DNA from: Pseudomonadota bacterium
GTDB taxonomy: Bacteria > Pseudomonadota > Alphaproteobacteria > Rhizobiales > Hyphomicrobiaceae
Assembly: GCA_003242645.1 (NCBI GenBank)
Contig: QGVC01000224.1
Span: 1 to 5,984, forward strand
Length of the DNA stretch: 5,984 nucleotides
Direction of reading: 5' to 3'
The translations under genes were made by a program, and so were the position numbers. Numbering within the stretch: the first letter of the stretch is position 1; the number at the start of each line of letters is the position of its first letter. Shown here in pieces: positions 1 to 5,984 of this stretch. The notes beneath the pieces are model-generated. The model was given only the letters and a program-made list of their open reading frames with translations. It did not search any database and had not been told where the DNA came from.

Positions 1-1390
<1,390 letters not shown>

Positions 1391-1454
1391 GTCCAGGATC
1401 TCGTGAAAAGTACTTCGGTCAAAGTTGCTCTTGCGATCGGAAGCCCGTTCTACA

Positions 1455-1565
1455 TTCGCCAGTCACGCCCGGGTTGGGAACGCCTGTCGAACCGGCGCCA
1501 GGATCCGCCCGGGCTGGCGAAAACGGTCGCATGCGATGAGGCCGACGACGCTTCTCTTCGCCAGC
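1455..1565 (-). promoter_or_regulatory. Candidate alaS leader with mutually exclusive stems
   Basis: The 8-mer TTCGCCAG occurs on the plus strand at 1455-1462 and 1557-1564, and its reverse complement CTGGCGAA at 1514-1521. In minus-strand RNA the middle copy can pair with the upstream copy (9 bp, 1557-1565 with 1513-1521). Alternatively it can pair with the downstream copy (8 bp, 1514-1521 with 1455-1462), extended after a 5-nt bulge by CCCGGG against CCCGGG (1508-1513 with 1468-1473). A 10-bp palindrome TCGCATGCGA (1527-1536) lies in the first loop. The repeats are visible directly; a regulatory switch or a protein-binding operator is inference. E. coli AlaRS is known to repress its own gene by binding a palindrome at the promoter, so autoregulation is one possibility. 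Confidence 0.35.
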
Positions 1566-1607
1566 TTCAAGTGTCCGTGCTTTTAGCGGTGTCTCAGAAT
1601 GCTGTCC

Positions 1608-1629
1608 AGAAAACCGCGCGTGAGCGCGC
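1608..1629 (-). terminator. Possible intrinsic terminator downstream of soxB
   Basis: On the minus strand GCGCG, a 4-nt loop CTCA and CGCGC form an all-GC 5-bp stem, followed by GGTTTTCT. It begins about 83 nt after the soxB stop codon, a reasonable place to end the sox transcript. The stem is short and the T tract has only four uninterrupted Ts set back by two Gs, so it may be weak, or may be part of an alaS attenuator instead. Confidence 0.4.
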
Positions 1630-1712
1630 TGGGCGGGACAGCTGGCCCAAGATCTATCCCATAGATGGTGCTGCGAGCGTCCGATGTGGAGCGCGAGCCA
1701 TCGGCTCCCAAC

Positions 1713-3425
1713 CTAGCCGCTGCGTACCACTTTCACGTTCTGGTTGGGCTCGACGCGCACGACGTTGTGCCTTTTGAGGTAATCCGCGACGACGTTCCAG
1801 ATCGGGGGCCCCTCGGTGTTCTGGTTCACCGATGCCCAGCCGCTGACGACGTAGGTGCGGCTGGCCTCAATGGGCTCGCCCGTTCTGAGGAGCACCATGT
1901 CGGAAATGCGGTTGCCCATGCTGGCGTCCACATCGATGGTGAACCCAAGCCCCCCGACGCGAACCATATCGCCGCCCTGCTGGTAGTATGGGTCGGGGTT
2001 GAACACGTTGTCCGCGACATCCTCCAGGATATCTTTGAGCATCTGCCCTGAGATTTCCGTCCGGTAGCAGGCCGGATACGTCATCGCGGTCGCGTTGTAA
2101 ATATCCTCCCACGTGATCGCCTGCCCTGGTAGCAGGCTCGCACCCCAGCGGAACCCCGGCGACAGGCTGATCTCCGCGTCGCGCTCCTCCAGCATGGCCT
2201 GGCAGATCAGGTCGTCGAGGGTGCCGTTGAAGTTGCCGCGCCGGTAGAGCAGCGTTTCGGTACGGCCGAGCTCGGTGCGGAGCATCGGCTCGTGCGGGGC
2301 CCGGATCTCGCGGACCAGCTCGGCCATCTCCGGATCGGGATCAATGGCATCGGCGAGAACGGGGATGAGGGCATAGCTGTAGTCGGCGATTTTGCCGTCG
2401 CGCACCTCGAGATCGAGGCGGGACAGGAACTTGCCGTGTGAGCCTGATGCCACCAGCAGCGTCCTGCCGACCTTCACCGGGAATGGCAACGCGTCGTGGG
2501 TATGCGCGGTCAGGATCACGTCGATCCCCGGCACGCGCGAGGCGAGCTTCCGGTCCACATCGAAGCCATTGTGCGAAAGCAGCACGACGAGGTCGGCGCC
2601 GCCGGACCGGGCCTCTTCCACGTGCCGCCGCACCGTTTCTTCGCGGATGCCGAAGGACCAGTTCGGCACCATCCATCGCGGATTGGCGATAGGGGTGTAT
2701 GGGAATGCCTGGCCAATGACAGCGATCAGGAGCCCGCCCCGCTCGAACAATTTGGTGCCGTGGAAGACCGGATCCTCGAAATCCGTCTCGACGACATTCC
2801 CGGCAAGAAATTGAAACGGCGCCGTACCCGGCGTGTCGAGCCCGCCGAAGAGCTCGGAAACCCGATCGGCGCCCAGGGTGAACTCCCAATGGCCGGTCGA
2901 GGCATCGATGCCGAGGCGGCTCAGAACGTCGACCATATCACCGCCTCGCGTCTGCAGGGCCGTATAGGACCCCTGGAGCGAATCCCCGCCGTCAAGCAGA
3001 AGGGTTCGCTCGTCCCCCCGTTCCGCGCGAATGGCTTCGATAAGCGTAGCGAGCCTGTCGACACCGCCGACACGCCCATAGTTCCGGGCCAGCGCCTCGA
3101 AGTCGCTCGAGGAGAGCATGTAGGCCATGTGTGTGCCGGGCTCGATGCCGGCCGCGCGCAGGAACTCATCGCCCGTGATGTGCGGGAACTCACCTTTCAT
3201 CTCCCCGACGCCGAGGTTGATCGAGGGCTCGCGGAGATAGACCGGCACGAGTTGTGCGTGCAGATCCGCGATGTGCAGCAACGTCACCTGTCCTTTTGCC
3301 TCGAACCGCAGCAGGTCCTGTTGCGTGAGGCGCTGTTGTGCCACGGCCTTCCAGAAGCCGGCTTCCAGGGCCGATACCCCGGCGGCCGCCAGCCCTATCT
3401 GGAGAAGCTCGCGTCGCGTCGTCAT
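1713..3425 (-). CDS. soxB: Thiosulfohydrolase SoxB (sulfate-releasing Sox enzyme)
   Basis: SoxB is a periplasmic dimanganese hydrolase that cleaves the terminal sulfonate from SoxY-bound cysteine S-thiosulfonate, releasing sulfate. The protein has 570 residues, typical for the family. MTTRRELLQ is a twin-arginine signal followed by a hydrophobic stretch to about residue 20, so the folded enzyme would leave through Tat. The metallophosphoesterase half shows HIADLH (51-56), DGGDS (145-149), GHWEF (178-182), AGN (208-210), SHNG (284-287) and AHTHD (307-311), which supply the likely metal ligands D54, H56, D145, N210, H285, H308 and H310. The 5'-nucleotidase-type C-terminal half carries the SoxB-specific stretch VFNPDPYYQQGGDMVRVGG (474-492). 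GGGAG, 7 nt before the ATG, supports the start. It follows soxX after 143 nt. Residue 150 is Leu where, as I recall, Trp is common (GGDTWQGS). Plain 5'-nucleotidase is the only alternative and fits less well. Confidence 0.96.
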   Translation of the reverse strand: MTTRRELLQIGLAAAGVSALEAGFWKAVAQQRLTQQDLLRFEAKGQVTLLHIADLHAQLVPVYLREPSINLGVGEMKGEFPHITGDEFLRAAGIEPGTHMAYMLSSSDFEALARNYGRVGGVDRLATLIEAIRAERGDERTLLLDGGDSLQGSYTALQTRGGDMVDVLSRLGIDASTGHWEFTLGADRVSELFGGLDTPGTAPFQFLAGNVVETDFEDPVFHGTKLFERGGLLIAVIGQAFPYTPIANPRWMVPNWSFGIREETVRRHVEEARSGGADLVVLLSHNGFDVDRKLASRVPGIDVILTAHTHDALPFPVKVGRTLLVASGSHGKFLSRLDLEVRDGKIADYSYALIPVLADAIDPDPEMAELVREIRAPHEPMLRTELGRTETLLYRRGNFNGTLDDLICQAMLEERDAEISLSPGFRWGASLLPGQAITWEDIYNATAMTYPACYRTEISGQMLKDILEDVADNVFNPDPYYQQGGDMVRVGGLGFTIDVDASMGNRISDMVLLRTGEPIEASRTYVVSGWASVNQNTEGPPIWNVVADYLKRHNVVRVEPNQNVKVVRSG

Positions 3426-3454
3426 GCAGTCGCTCCCGGTACGACTGCCCTCCT

Positions 3455-3478
3455 CTGCTCCTTCAGGCTCTGGAGCAG
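3455..3478 (-). repeat. 7-bp hairpin between soxX and soxB
   Basis: CTGCTCC (3455-3461) and GGAGCAG (3472-3478) form a perfect inverted repeat with a 10-nt loop, ending about 30 nt upstream of the soxB start codon. No T tract follows in the direction of transcription, so it is not an intrinsic terminator. It may be an mRNA processing or stability element separating soxAX from soxB, or may be chance. Confidence 0.4.
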
Positions 3479-3506
3479 TCCGAAGGCAAGTCGTGCATTC
3501 GTTGCG

Positions 3507-3520
3507 TTCAGCCGGCTGCA
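3507..3520. repeat. Near-palindrome in the soxX-soxB gap, similar to the one before soxA
   Basis: TTCAGCCGGCTGCA contains the perfect 10-bp palindrome CAGCCGGCTG and shares the half-site TTCAGC...GCTG with the perfect palindrome TTCAGCGCTGAA at 5055-5066. It lies about 82 nt upstream of the soxB start. A shared operator is conceivable, but the two differ by a 2-bp centre and one end base. Confidence 0.3.
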
Positions 3521-3568
3521 GGCGGAGCTGGGTCCCCTGCTTTTTCGATCAGAGCCTCGGTTCGGTCG

Positions 3569-4186
3569 TCACTTGTTGACGGGACTCTCGGGGTCCATCA
3601 GCAGCGCGACAAGGTCTTTGATTTGATCAATGGTCAGGATCTTGTTCGCCCCGAACCTCGGCATGTTCGCGCAAGGCACATGCGCATGCGGATTGTAGAT
3701 CCGCTCGTAAACCGCCTTGATCTCCTCCTGGTCGTAATCACGGAGTTTGCCATAATTGTAGAGGCTCGGCCCGAGGGTTCCGTAGCTCACCTCCTCCTTG
3801 GTGAGCTGATGGCAGGCATAGCAATTGCCACCGTTCTCCCGGCGCGGCGGATAGTCCGTAAACCGCATGCCGTACCCTGACTGAGCCAGCTTCTCACCGT
3901 TCTTCCAGTCGCCAAGGAACTTACCATCCGGAGGATAAACGATCTTCGCCCTCTCGCGCTCCATGATCGCGTTGGCGAGCTCGTTGGAGGGTTGATTGCG
4001 GGTTTCCGTGCACTCCTTCATCGTCTGGTCCTGGACGAGGCGCTCCTGCCACTCGGGCGGCGCGCTCTTCCAGCCGTCCTTGATCACTTGCTCGACGCGG
4101 ACGGCATCAACTGAGGGCTTGTCCTGCGCATAAGCGGCGCCGGCGACGAGACCAATCACGGCGAGAGCCATCAAACCTTCTTTCAT
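3569..4186 (-). CDS. soxX: Sulfur-oxidation cytochrome c SoxX (long form)
   Basis: SoxX is the small subunit of the periplasmic SoxAX complex, which oxidatively couples thiosulfate to a cysteine of SoxY. The 205-residue protein begins with a Sec signal peptide ending near AYA (18-20). It has one covalent haem site, CYACH (122-126), preceded by GGN and followed by GTLGPSL (136-142). Met175 in PCANMPRFG is the probable second haem ligand. The C-terminal helix (about 184-197, LTIDQIKDLVALLM) is typical of cytochrome c. About 100 residues precede the haem domain, longer than the minimal SoxX; this region includes Cys59 in KECTETRN and GDWKNGEKLAQSGYG (92-106), and matches the long SoxX type I recall from rhizobia-like bacteria. 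The start is set by a strong GGAGG 6 nt before the ATG. The frame stays open upstream to 4387, but that stretch overlaps soxA and has no signal peptide. soxA ends 17 nt upstream, so the two are very likely cotranscribed and translated in step. Confidence 0.95.
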   Translation of the reverse strand: MKEGLMALAVIGLVAGAAYAQDKPSVDAVRVEQVIKDGWKSAPPEWQERLVQDQTMKECTETRNQPSNELANAIMERERAKIVYPPDGKFLGDWKNGEKLAQSGYGMRFTDYPPRRENGGNCYACHQLTKEEVSYGTLGPSLYNYGKLRDYDQEEIKAVYERIYNPHAHVPCANMPRFGANKILTIDQIKDLVALLMDPESPVNK

Positions 4187-4190
4187 GACA

Positions 4191-4200
4191 CTCCTCCCCT
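4191..4200 (-). promoter_or_regulatory. Ribosome binding site of soxX
   Basis: AGGGGAGGAG on the minus strand lies entirely in the 17-nt soxA-soxX gap, with GGAGG 6 nt from the ATG at 4186. It is the strongest Shine-Dalgarno in the window and rules out the longer in-frame start at 4387. Confidence 0.8.
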
Positions 4201-4203
4201 CGC

Positions 4204-5034
4204 TCAGCGTTTGAGACCCGGGGCGGAGATTTCTCCCCCTCTGGCCTTGTCGTTCAGGTACATGATGAGCGCCACGGTGACGTCCGATCCGAAATCGACG
4301 CGCCCCAACCGCATCTGCCAAAAGCAGTCGAAAAGGCGGTGCTGCATCGTCATGACGTGCGTGGAGGAAACTCGGTAGGCCGGCCACTCGCCAATAACTT
4401 TCTTGGCTTCCTCAGGATCGGAAAGATATGGCAGCGGCTGCAGGCGAATGCGCAAACCTTTATCATTGTGGCAGGTCGCACAAGAAAAATCCATTGGCCC
4501 CTGGCGGCGGAAGAAAATCGCCTCACCAATGGCCAGCATTTCTTTTTCCTTTGGATGCTCGATGTGCGGAGCAAATTTCATTCCGGCTGATTTTGACGCA
4601 ATATACGTTGCAATTGCGCCAATATCCGTAGTAGGCCGGCCGCCTCCGGGAAACGGCTTGATCGCTTCCTTGGCTGGAATTCCTTGCAGCTGTTCCATGC
4701 ACCAGACGATCCGCGTTTCGACGTCCATCACGCGGTCTGCATCGGGGAAATAGCGGGGAAGCTCGGCGAAAGCGCCCTCGACGACGCCCGGCCCTTTTCC
4801 AAGATCGCACTGTTCGAGAGAGGCATTCTTCGGGCCAGCTTTCGTTTTCCAAAGCGCCTCGCCGCGGTCCACATCCAGATAAGCGGGATTGGACCAAGGA
4901 TCTTCTCGCAGCATCTGGCGATACTGCTCAAGTCCCCGTTCTGTTGCATCATCTTGTGCTATGACGGGAGAGGCGCCTGCGAGAAAAACGGCTGCGCTCA
5001 GAACGGCCAGCAGACGCGTGTAGCTCATTCGCAC
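4204..5034 (-). CDS. soxA: Sulfur-oxidation cytochrome c SoxA, monohaem type
   Basis: SoxA is the catalytic subunit of periplasmic SoxAX, joining thiosulfate to the SoxYZ carrier. The 276-residue product has a Sec signal peptide (hydrophobic about 8-22, cleavage likely after VIA at 24-26). Only one haem motif is present, CATCH at 185-189. Cys237 in LFDCFWQMR is the expected cysteine (persulfide) ligand of the active-site haem. In the N-terminal half, where dihaem SoxA has a second CxxCH, there are only single cysteines at 76 (LEQCDLGKG) and 112 (IVWCMEQLQG), which probably form a disulfide as in monohaem SoxA proteins. GTG at 5034 is preferred because GAGGGGG lies 8 nt upstream. The in-frame ATG at 5028 would have 14 nt spacing and drops only two residues. 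The gene is first in soxA-soxX-soxB and has its own probable promoter. Its middle is unusually AT-rich for this window (about 49% GC over 4441-4620). Confidence 0.96.
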   Translation of the reverse strand: MRMSYTRLLAVLSAAVFLAGASPVIAQDDATERGLEQYRQMLREDPWSNPAYLDVDRGEALWKTKAGPKNASLEQCDLGKGPGVVEGAFAELPRYFPDADRVMDVETRIVWCMEQLQGIPAKEAIKPFPGGGRPTTDIGAIATYIASKSAGMKFAPHIEHPKEKEMLAIGEAIFFRRQGPMDFSCATCHNDKGLRIRLQPLPYLSDPEEAKKVIGEWPAYRVSSTHVMTMQHRLFDCFWQMRLGRVDFGSDVTVALIMYLNDKARGGEISAPGLKR

Positions 5035-5042
5035 GTTCTTTT

Positions 5043-5049
5043 CCCCCTC
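5043..5049 (-). promoter_or_regulatory. Ribosome binding site of soxA, deciding a GTG start
   Basis: GAGGGGG on the minus strand ends 8 nt before the GTG at 5034-5032 and 14 nt before the in-frame ATG at 5028, favouring the GTG. Either choice leaves the signal peptide functional. Confidence 0.65.
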
Positions 5050-5054
5050 GAAAG

Positions 5055-5066
5055 TTCAGCGCTGAA
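5055..5066. promoter_or_regulatory. Perfect 12-bp palindrome upstream of soxA
   Basis: TTCAGCGCTGAA is fully self-complementary and sits 20 nt before the soxA start, between the predicted transcription start and the ribosome binding site. A repressor bound here would block transcription. Sox operons in other bacteria are controlled by the ArsR-family repressor SoxR, but I cannot show that this is such a site. Confidence 0.4.
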
Positions 5067-5071
5067 AATCC

Positions 5072-5119
5072 GAAACCCGGTGCTACCGGTCTGCTCACGA
5101 AGCTGAGCAACGGGGTTTC
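5072..5119 (-). promoter_or_regulatory. Foldable 5' leader of soxA
   Basis: GAAACCC (5072-5078) pairs with GGGTTTC (5113-5119) and encloses two small inverted repeats, CCGGT-GCT-ACCGG (5077-5089) and GCTCA-CGAAGC-TGAGC (5093-5108). The first overlaps two bases of the outer stem, so the full three-way structure would need some rearrangement. The arms can be read directly; any function is inference. No T tract follows, so it is not a terminator for gph. Confidence 0.3.
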
Positions 5120-5148
5120 AGAATATGTGCGGTGAAATGGAGGGGCAA
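5120..5148 (-). promoter_or_regulatory. Candidate sigma70-type promoter for soxAXB
   Basis: On the minus strand TTGCCC (5148-5143) and TATTCT (5125-5120) are separated by exactly 17 nt; each matches four of six consensus bases. Transcription would start near 5113, giving a leader of about 79 nt before soxA. Placement in the only gap upstream of the cluster supports it, but the match is modest. Confidence 0.4.
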
Positions 5149-5175
5149 GCGGTTCTATCGCTTATCGCGCAATAT

Positions 5176-5862
5176 TCAGAAGCGGCGTTTTTTCAGAGCC
5201 TGAATTGCATCTGCGATTTCAGCCAAAGAATCGACAACGAGATCCGCGCCGAGCTCATGTGCAGGGATGCGGCTGTAGCCAAAGCTCACGGCGATGACCG
5301 GTAAGCCCGCGGCGCGTGCGGCTCCAACATCGGCACTGCTGTCGCCGATCATGACAGCGCGATCGGCAGCGACACCGAGCTCGGAGAGCGCGGCGAGCAA
5401 CATTGCCGGATCAGGCTTTTTGGGCAGCTCGTCAGTGCCGCCGACTACAGCATCGAAGCATTTTCGCAAGCCGAGCTTCGAAAGAACGGATTCTGTGATT
5501 GAAGCTGGCTTGTTGGTGCAGATCGCGAGCTTGATGCCGGATCGACGGAGCTCGTCCAGCATCGTCCGACCATGATCATAGACCTTGGTGCGTGCGACCG
5601 AAGCCGTGAGATAGATCTCGAAAAAAACCTCGTGGAGCCGCTGCGCAAGCGAGTCGTCGTCGCCGCGGCCGCGAGCCTTCAGTGCCCGGTCGATCAATAC
5701 CCGGGAGCCACCGCCCACCATCAGCCGCACCTCGGCCTCGGAGAACGGCTCCAGGTCCGTCTGCCGAAGTGCGAGATTCAGCGCATCTGTGATGTCGCCG
5801 GCGCTGTCGATCAGTGTTCCGTCGAGATCGAAAACGACGGCCTCGGGCCAGCGGTCAGTCAC
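5176..5862 (-). CDS. gph: HAD-family phosphatase, probable phosphoglycolate phosphatase
   Basis: This is a cytoplasmic haloacid-dehalogenase hydrolase, probably removing phosphate from 2-phosphoglycolate, which arises from RuBisCO oxygenation or DNA repair. From the GTG at 5862 it has 228 residues, normal for Gph. Motif I is [10 protein letters not shown] (11-20), with nucleophile Asp12 and acid/base Asp14. Motif II is Thr116 in ICTNKP. Motif III is Lys149 in KKPDP. Motif IV is [15 protein letters not shown] (172-186), with Asp174 and Asp178. The helical cap lies between about 20 and 95, as in subfamily IA. An in-frame ATG at 5937 would add 25 uncharacteristic residues and overlap pgk by 83 nt, whereas the GTG overlaps the pgk stop by 8 nt (GTGACTGA) and starts close to motif I. 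Substrate specificity cannot be proven from motifs; a pyrophosphatase PpaX or another small-phosphate HAD enzyme remains possible. Confidence 0.85.
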   Translation of the reverse strand: MTDRWPEAVVFDLDGTLIDSAGDITDALNLALRQTDLEPFSEAEVRLMVGGGSRVLIDRALKARGRGDDDSLAQRLHEVFFEIYLTASVARTKVYDHGRTMLDELRRSGIKLAICTNKPASITESVLSKLGLRKCFDAVVGGTDELPKKPDPAMLLAALSELGVAADRAVMIGDSSADVGAARAAGLPVIAVSFGYSRIPAHELGADLVVDSLAEIADAIQALKKRRF

Positions 5863-5984
5863 GTGCCAGTGCTGCCACACCCGGCAGCTCGCGACCTTCG
5901 AGCCACTCGAGGAAAGCTCCACCTGCCGTGGAGACATACGAGAACTGATCCGCCACGCCGGCTTGGTTGAGCGCAGCCACGGTA
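5855..5984 (-). CDS. pgk: Phosphoglycerate kinase, C-terminal end (runs off the right edge)
   Basis: The last 42 codons and the TGA stop (5857-5855) are present. The translation contains [20 protein letters not shown], then [18 protein letters not shown]. The segment [18 protein letters not shown] is the invariant C-terminal signature of phosphoglycerate kinase, which interconverts 1,3-bisphosphoglycerate plus ADP and 3-phosphoglycerate plus ATP in glycolysis, gluconeogenesis and the Calvin cycle. The glycine-rich GG pair contributes to nucleotide-phosphate contacts in the family. The remainder lies outside the window. It overlaps the downstream phosphatase start by 8 nt, so the two are likely translationally coupled. 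Confidence 0.95.
   Translation of the reverse strand, partial: TVAALNQAGVADQFSYVSTAGGAFLEWLEGRELPGVAALARD

Larger units (their letters stand above)
1391..1712. other. Intergenic region between soxB and alaS, rich in inverted repeats
   Basis: There is no convincing protein-coding gene in this 322-nt stretch. On the minus strand, reading from soxB toward alaS, I see five structures: a small hairpin just after the soxB stop (GAGCC/GGCTC, 1695-1707); ATCTAT/ATAGAT with a 3-nt loop (1652-1666); a terminator-like GC hairpin (1608-1629); a 9-bp inverted repeat with a 35-nt spacer (1513-1565); and an overlapping alternative stem (1455-1521). I found no strong sigma70 promoter for alaS, although TTGACC, about 39 nt before the start codon, resembles a -35 box without a good -10. 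The region probably ends soxB transcription and contains the alaS promoter and leader. Confidence 0.6.

Noticed and set aside
1466..1513. CGCCCGGG repeated at 1466-1473 and 1506-1513 as a mobile-element or site-specific repeat
   Set aside because: The repeat is short and palindromic in its core, with no target duplication or transposase; it is better treated as part of the alternative alaS leader stem.
2496..3626. Plus-strand open frame of 376 codons opposite soxB
   Set aside because: It is antisense to soxB, shows no domain or Shine-Dalgarno I can support, and extends across the soxB start into soxX, as expected of a chance frame in GC-rich DNA.
4187..4387. Longer N terminus for SoxX from an ATG at 4387
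   Set aside because: It would overlap soxA by 184 nt and bury the signal peptide internally; the GGAGG at 4193-4197 points to the ATG at 4186.
5147..5163. AAGCG/CGCTT inverted repeat after gph as a terminator
   Set aside because: The stem is 5 bp with a 7-nt loop and no T tract in the minus direction, and it runs into the proposed soxA -35 box.
5863..5937. Longer N terminus for the phosphatase from an ATG at 5937
   Set aside because: The 25 extra residues are encoded by pgk's own C-terminal DNA in another frame and do not resemble the start of a HAD hydrolase; the GTG at 5862 fits the usual short distance to motif I.

Overview
The window reads as an ordinary, GC-rich alphaproteobacterial chromosome, probably Hyphomicrobiales-like. 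This placement rests on the character of the AlaRS protein and the long-form SoxX, both judged from memory rather than by search. All six recognisable genes lie on the minus strand, so biological order runs from the right edge to the left: pgk (3' end only), gph, soxA, soxX, soxB, alaS (5' two fifths to one half only).

Right part (about 5176-5984): the last 42 codons of phosphoglycerate kinase overlap by 8 nt the GTG start of a HAD hydrolase that looks like a phosphoglycolate phosphatase. A 141-nt gap follows, holding a plausible sigma70-type promoter, a foldable leader, a perfect 12-bp palindrome and a strong Shine-Dalgarno, all pointing into soxA.

Centre (1713-5034): soxA, soxX and soxB form a compact thiosulfate-oxidation cluster. 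SoxA and SoxX are exported c-type cytochromes that together join thiosulfate to the carrier SoxYZ. SoxB is a Tat-exported dimetal hydrolase that later releases sulfate from the carrier. The carrier genes soxYZ and the sulfane dehydrogenase genes soxCD are not here, although the cluster is bounded on both sides by housekeeping genes, so the rest of the pathway must be encoded elsewhere. soxA has markedly lower GC than soxB in the stretches I counted.

Left part (1-1712): a 322-nt non-coding stretch after soxB carries a series of inverted repeats. These include a terminator-like hairpin and a set of complementary 8-9-mers that could form two mutually exclusive stems ahead of alaS. alaS itself is intact as far as it is visible and runs off the left edge.

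Nothing here is a clearly new system. The points most worth checking are the alaS leader, the split sox locus, the soxA leader and promoter, and the TTCAGC half-sites upstream of both soxA and soxB. Taken together, pgk with gph beside thiosulfate oxidation would fit a chemolithoautotroph, but both are also general housekeeping genes, so this is only suggestive.
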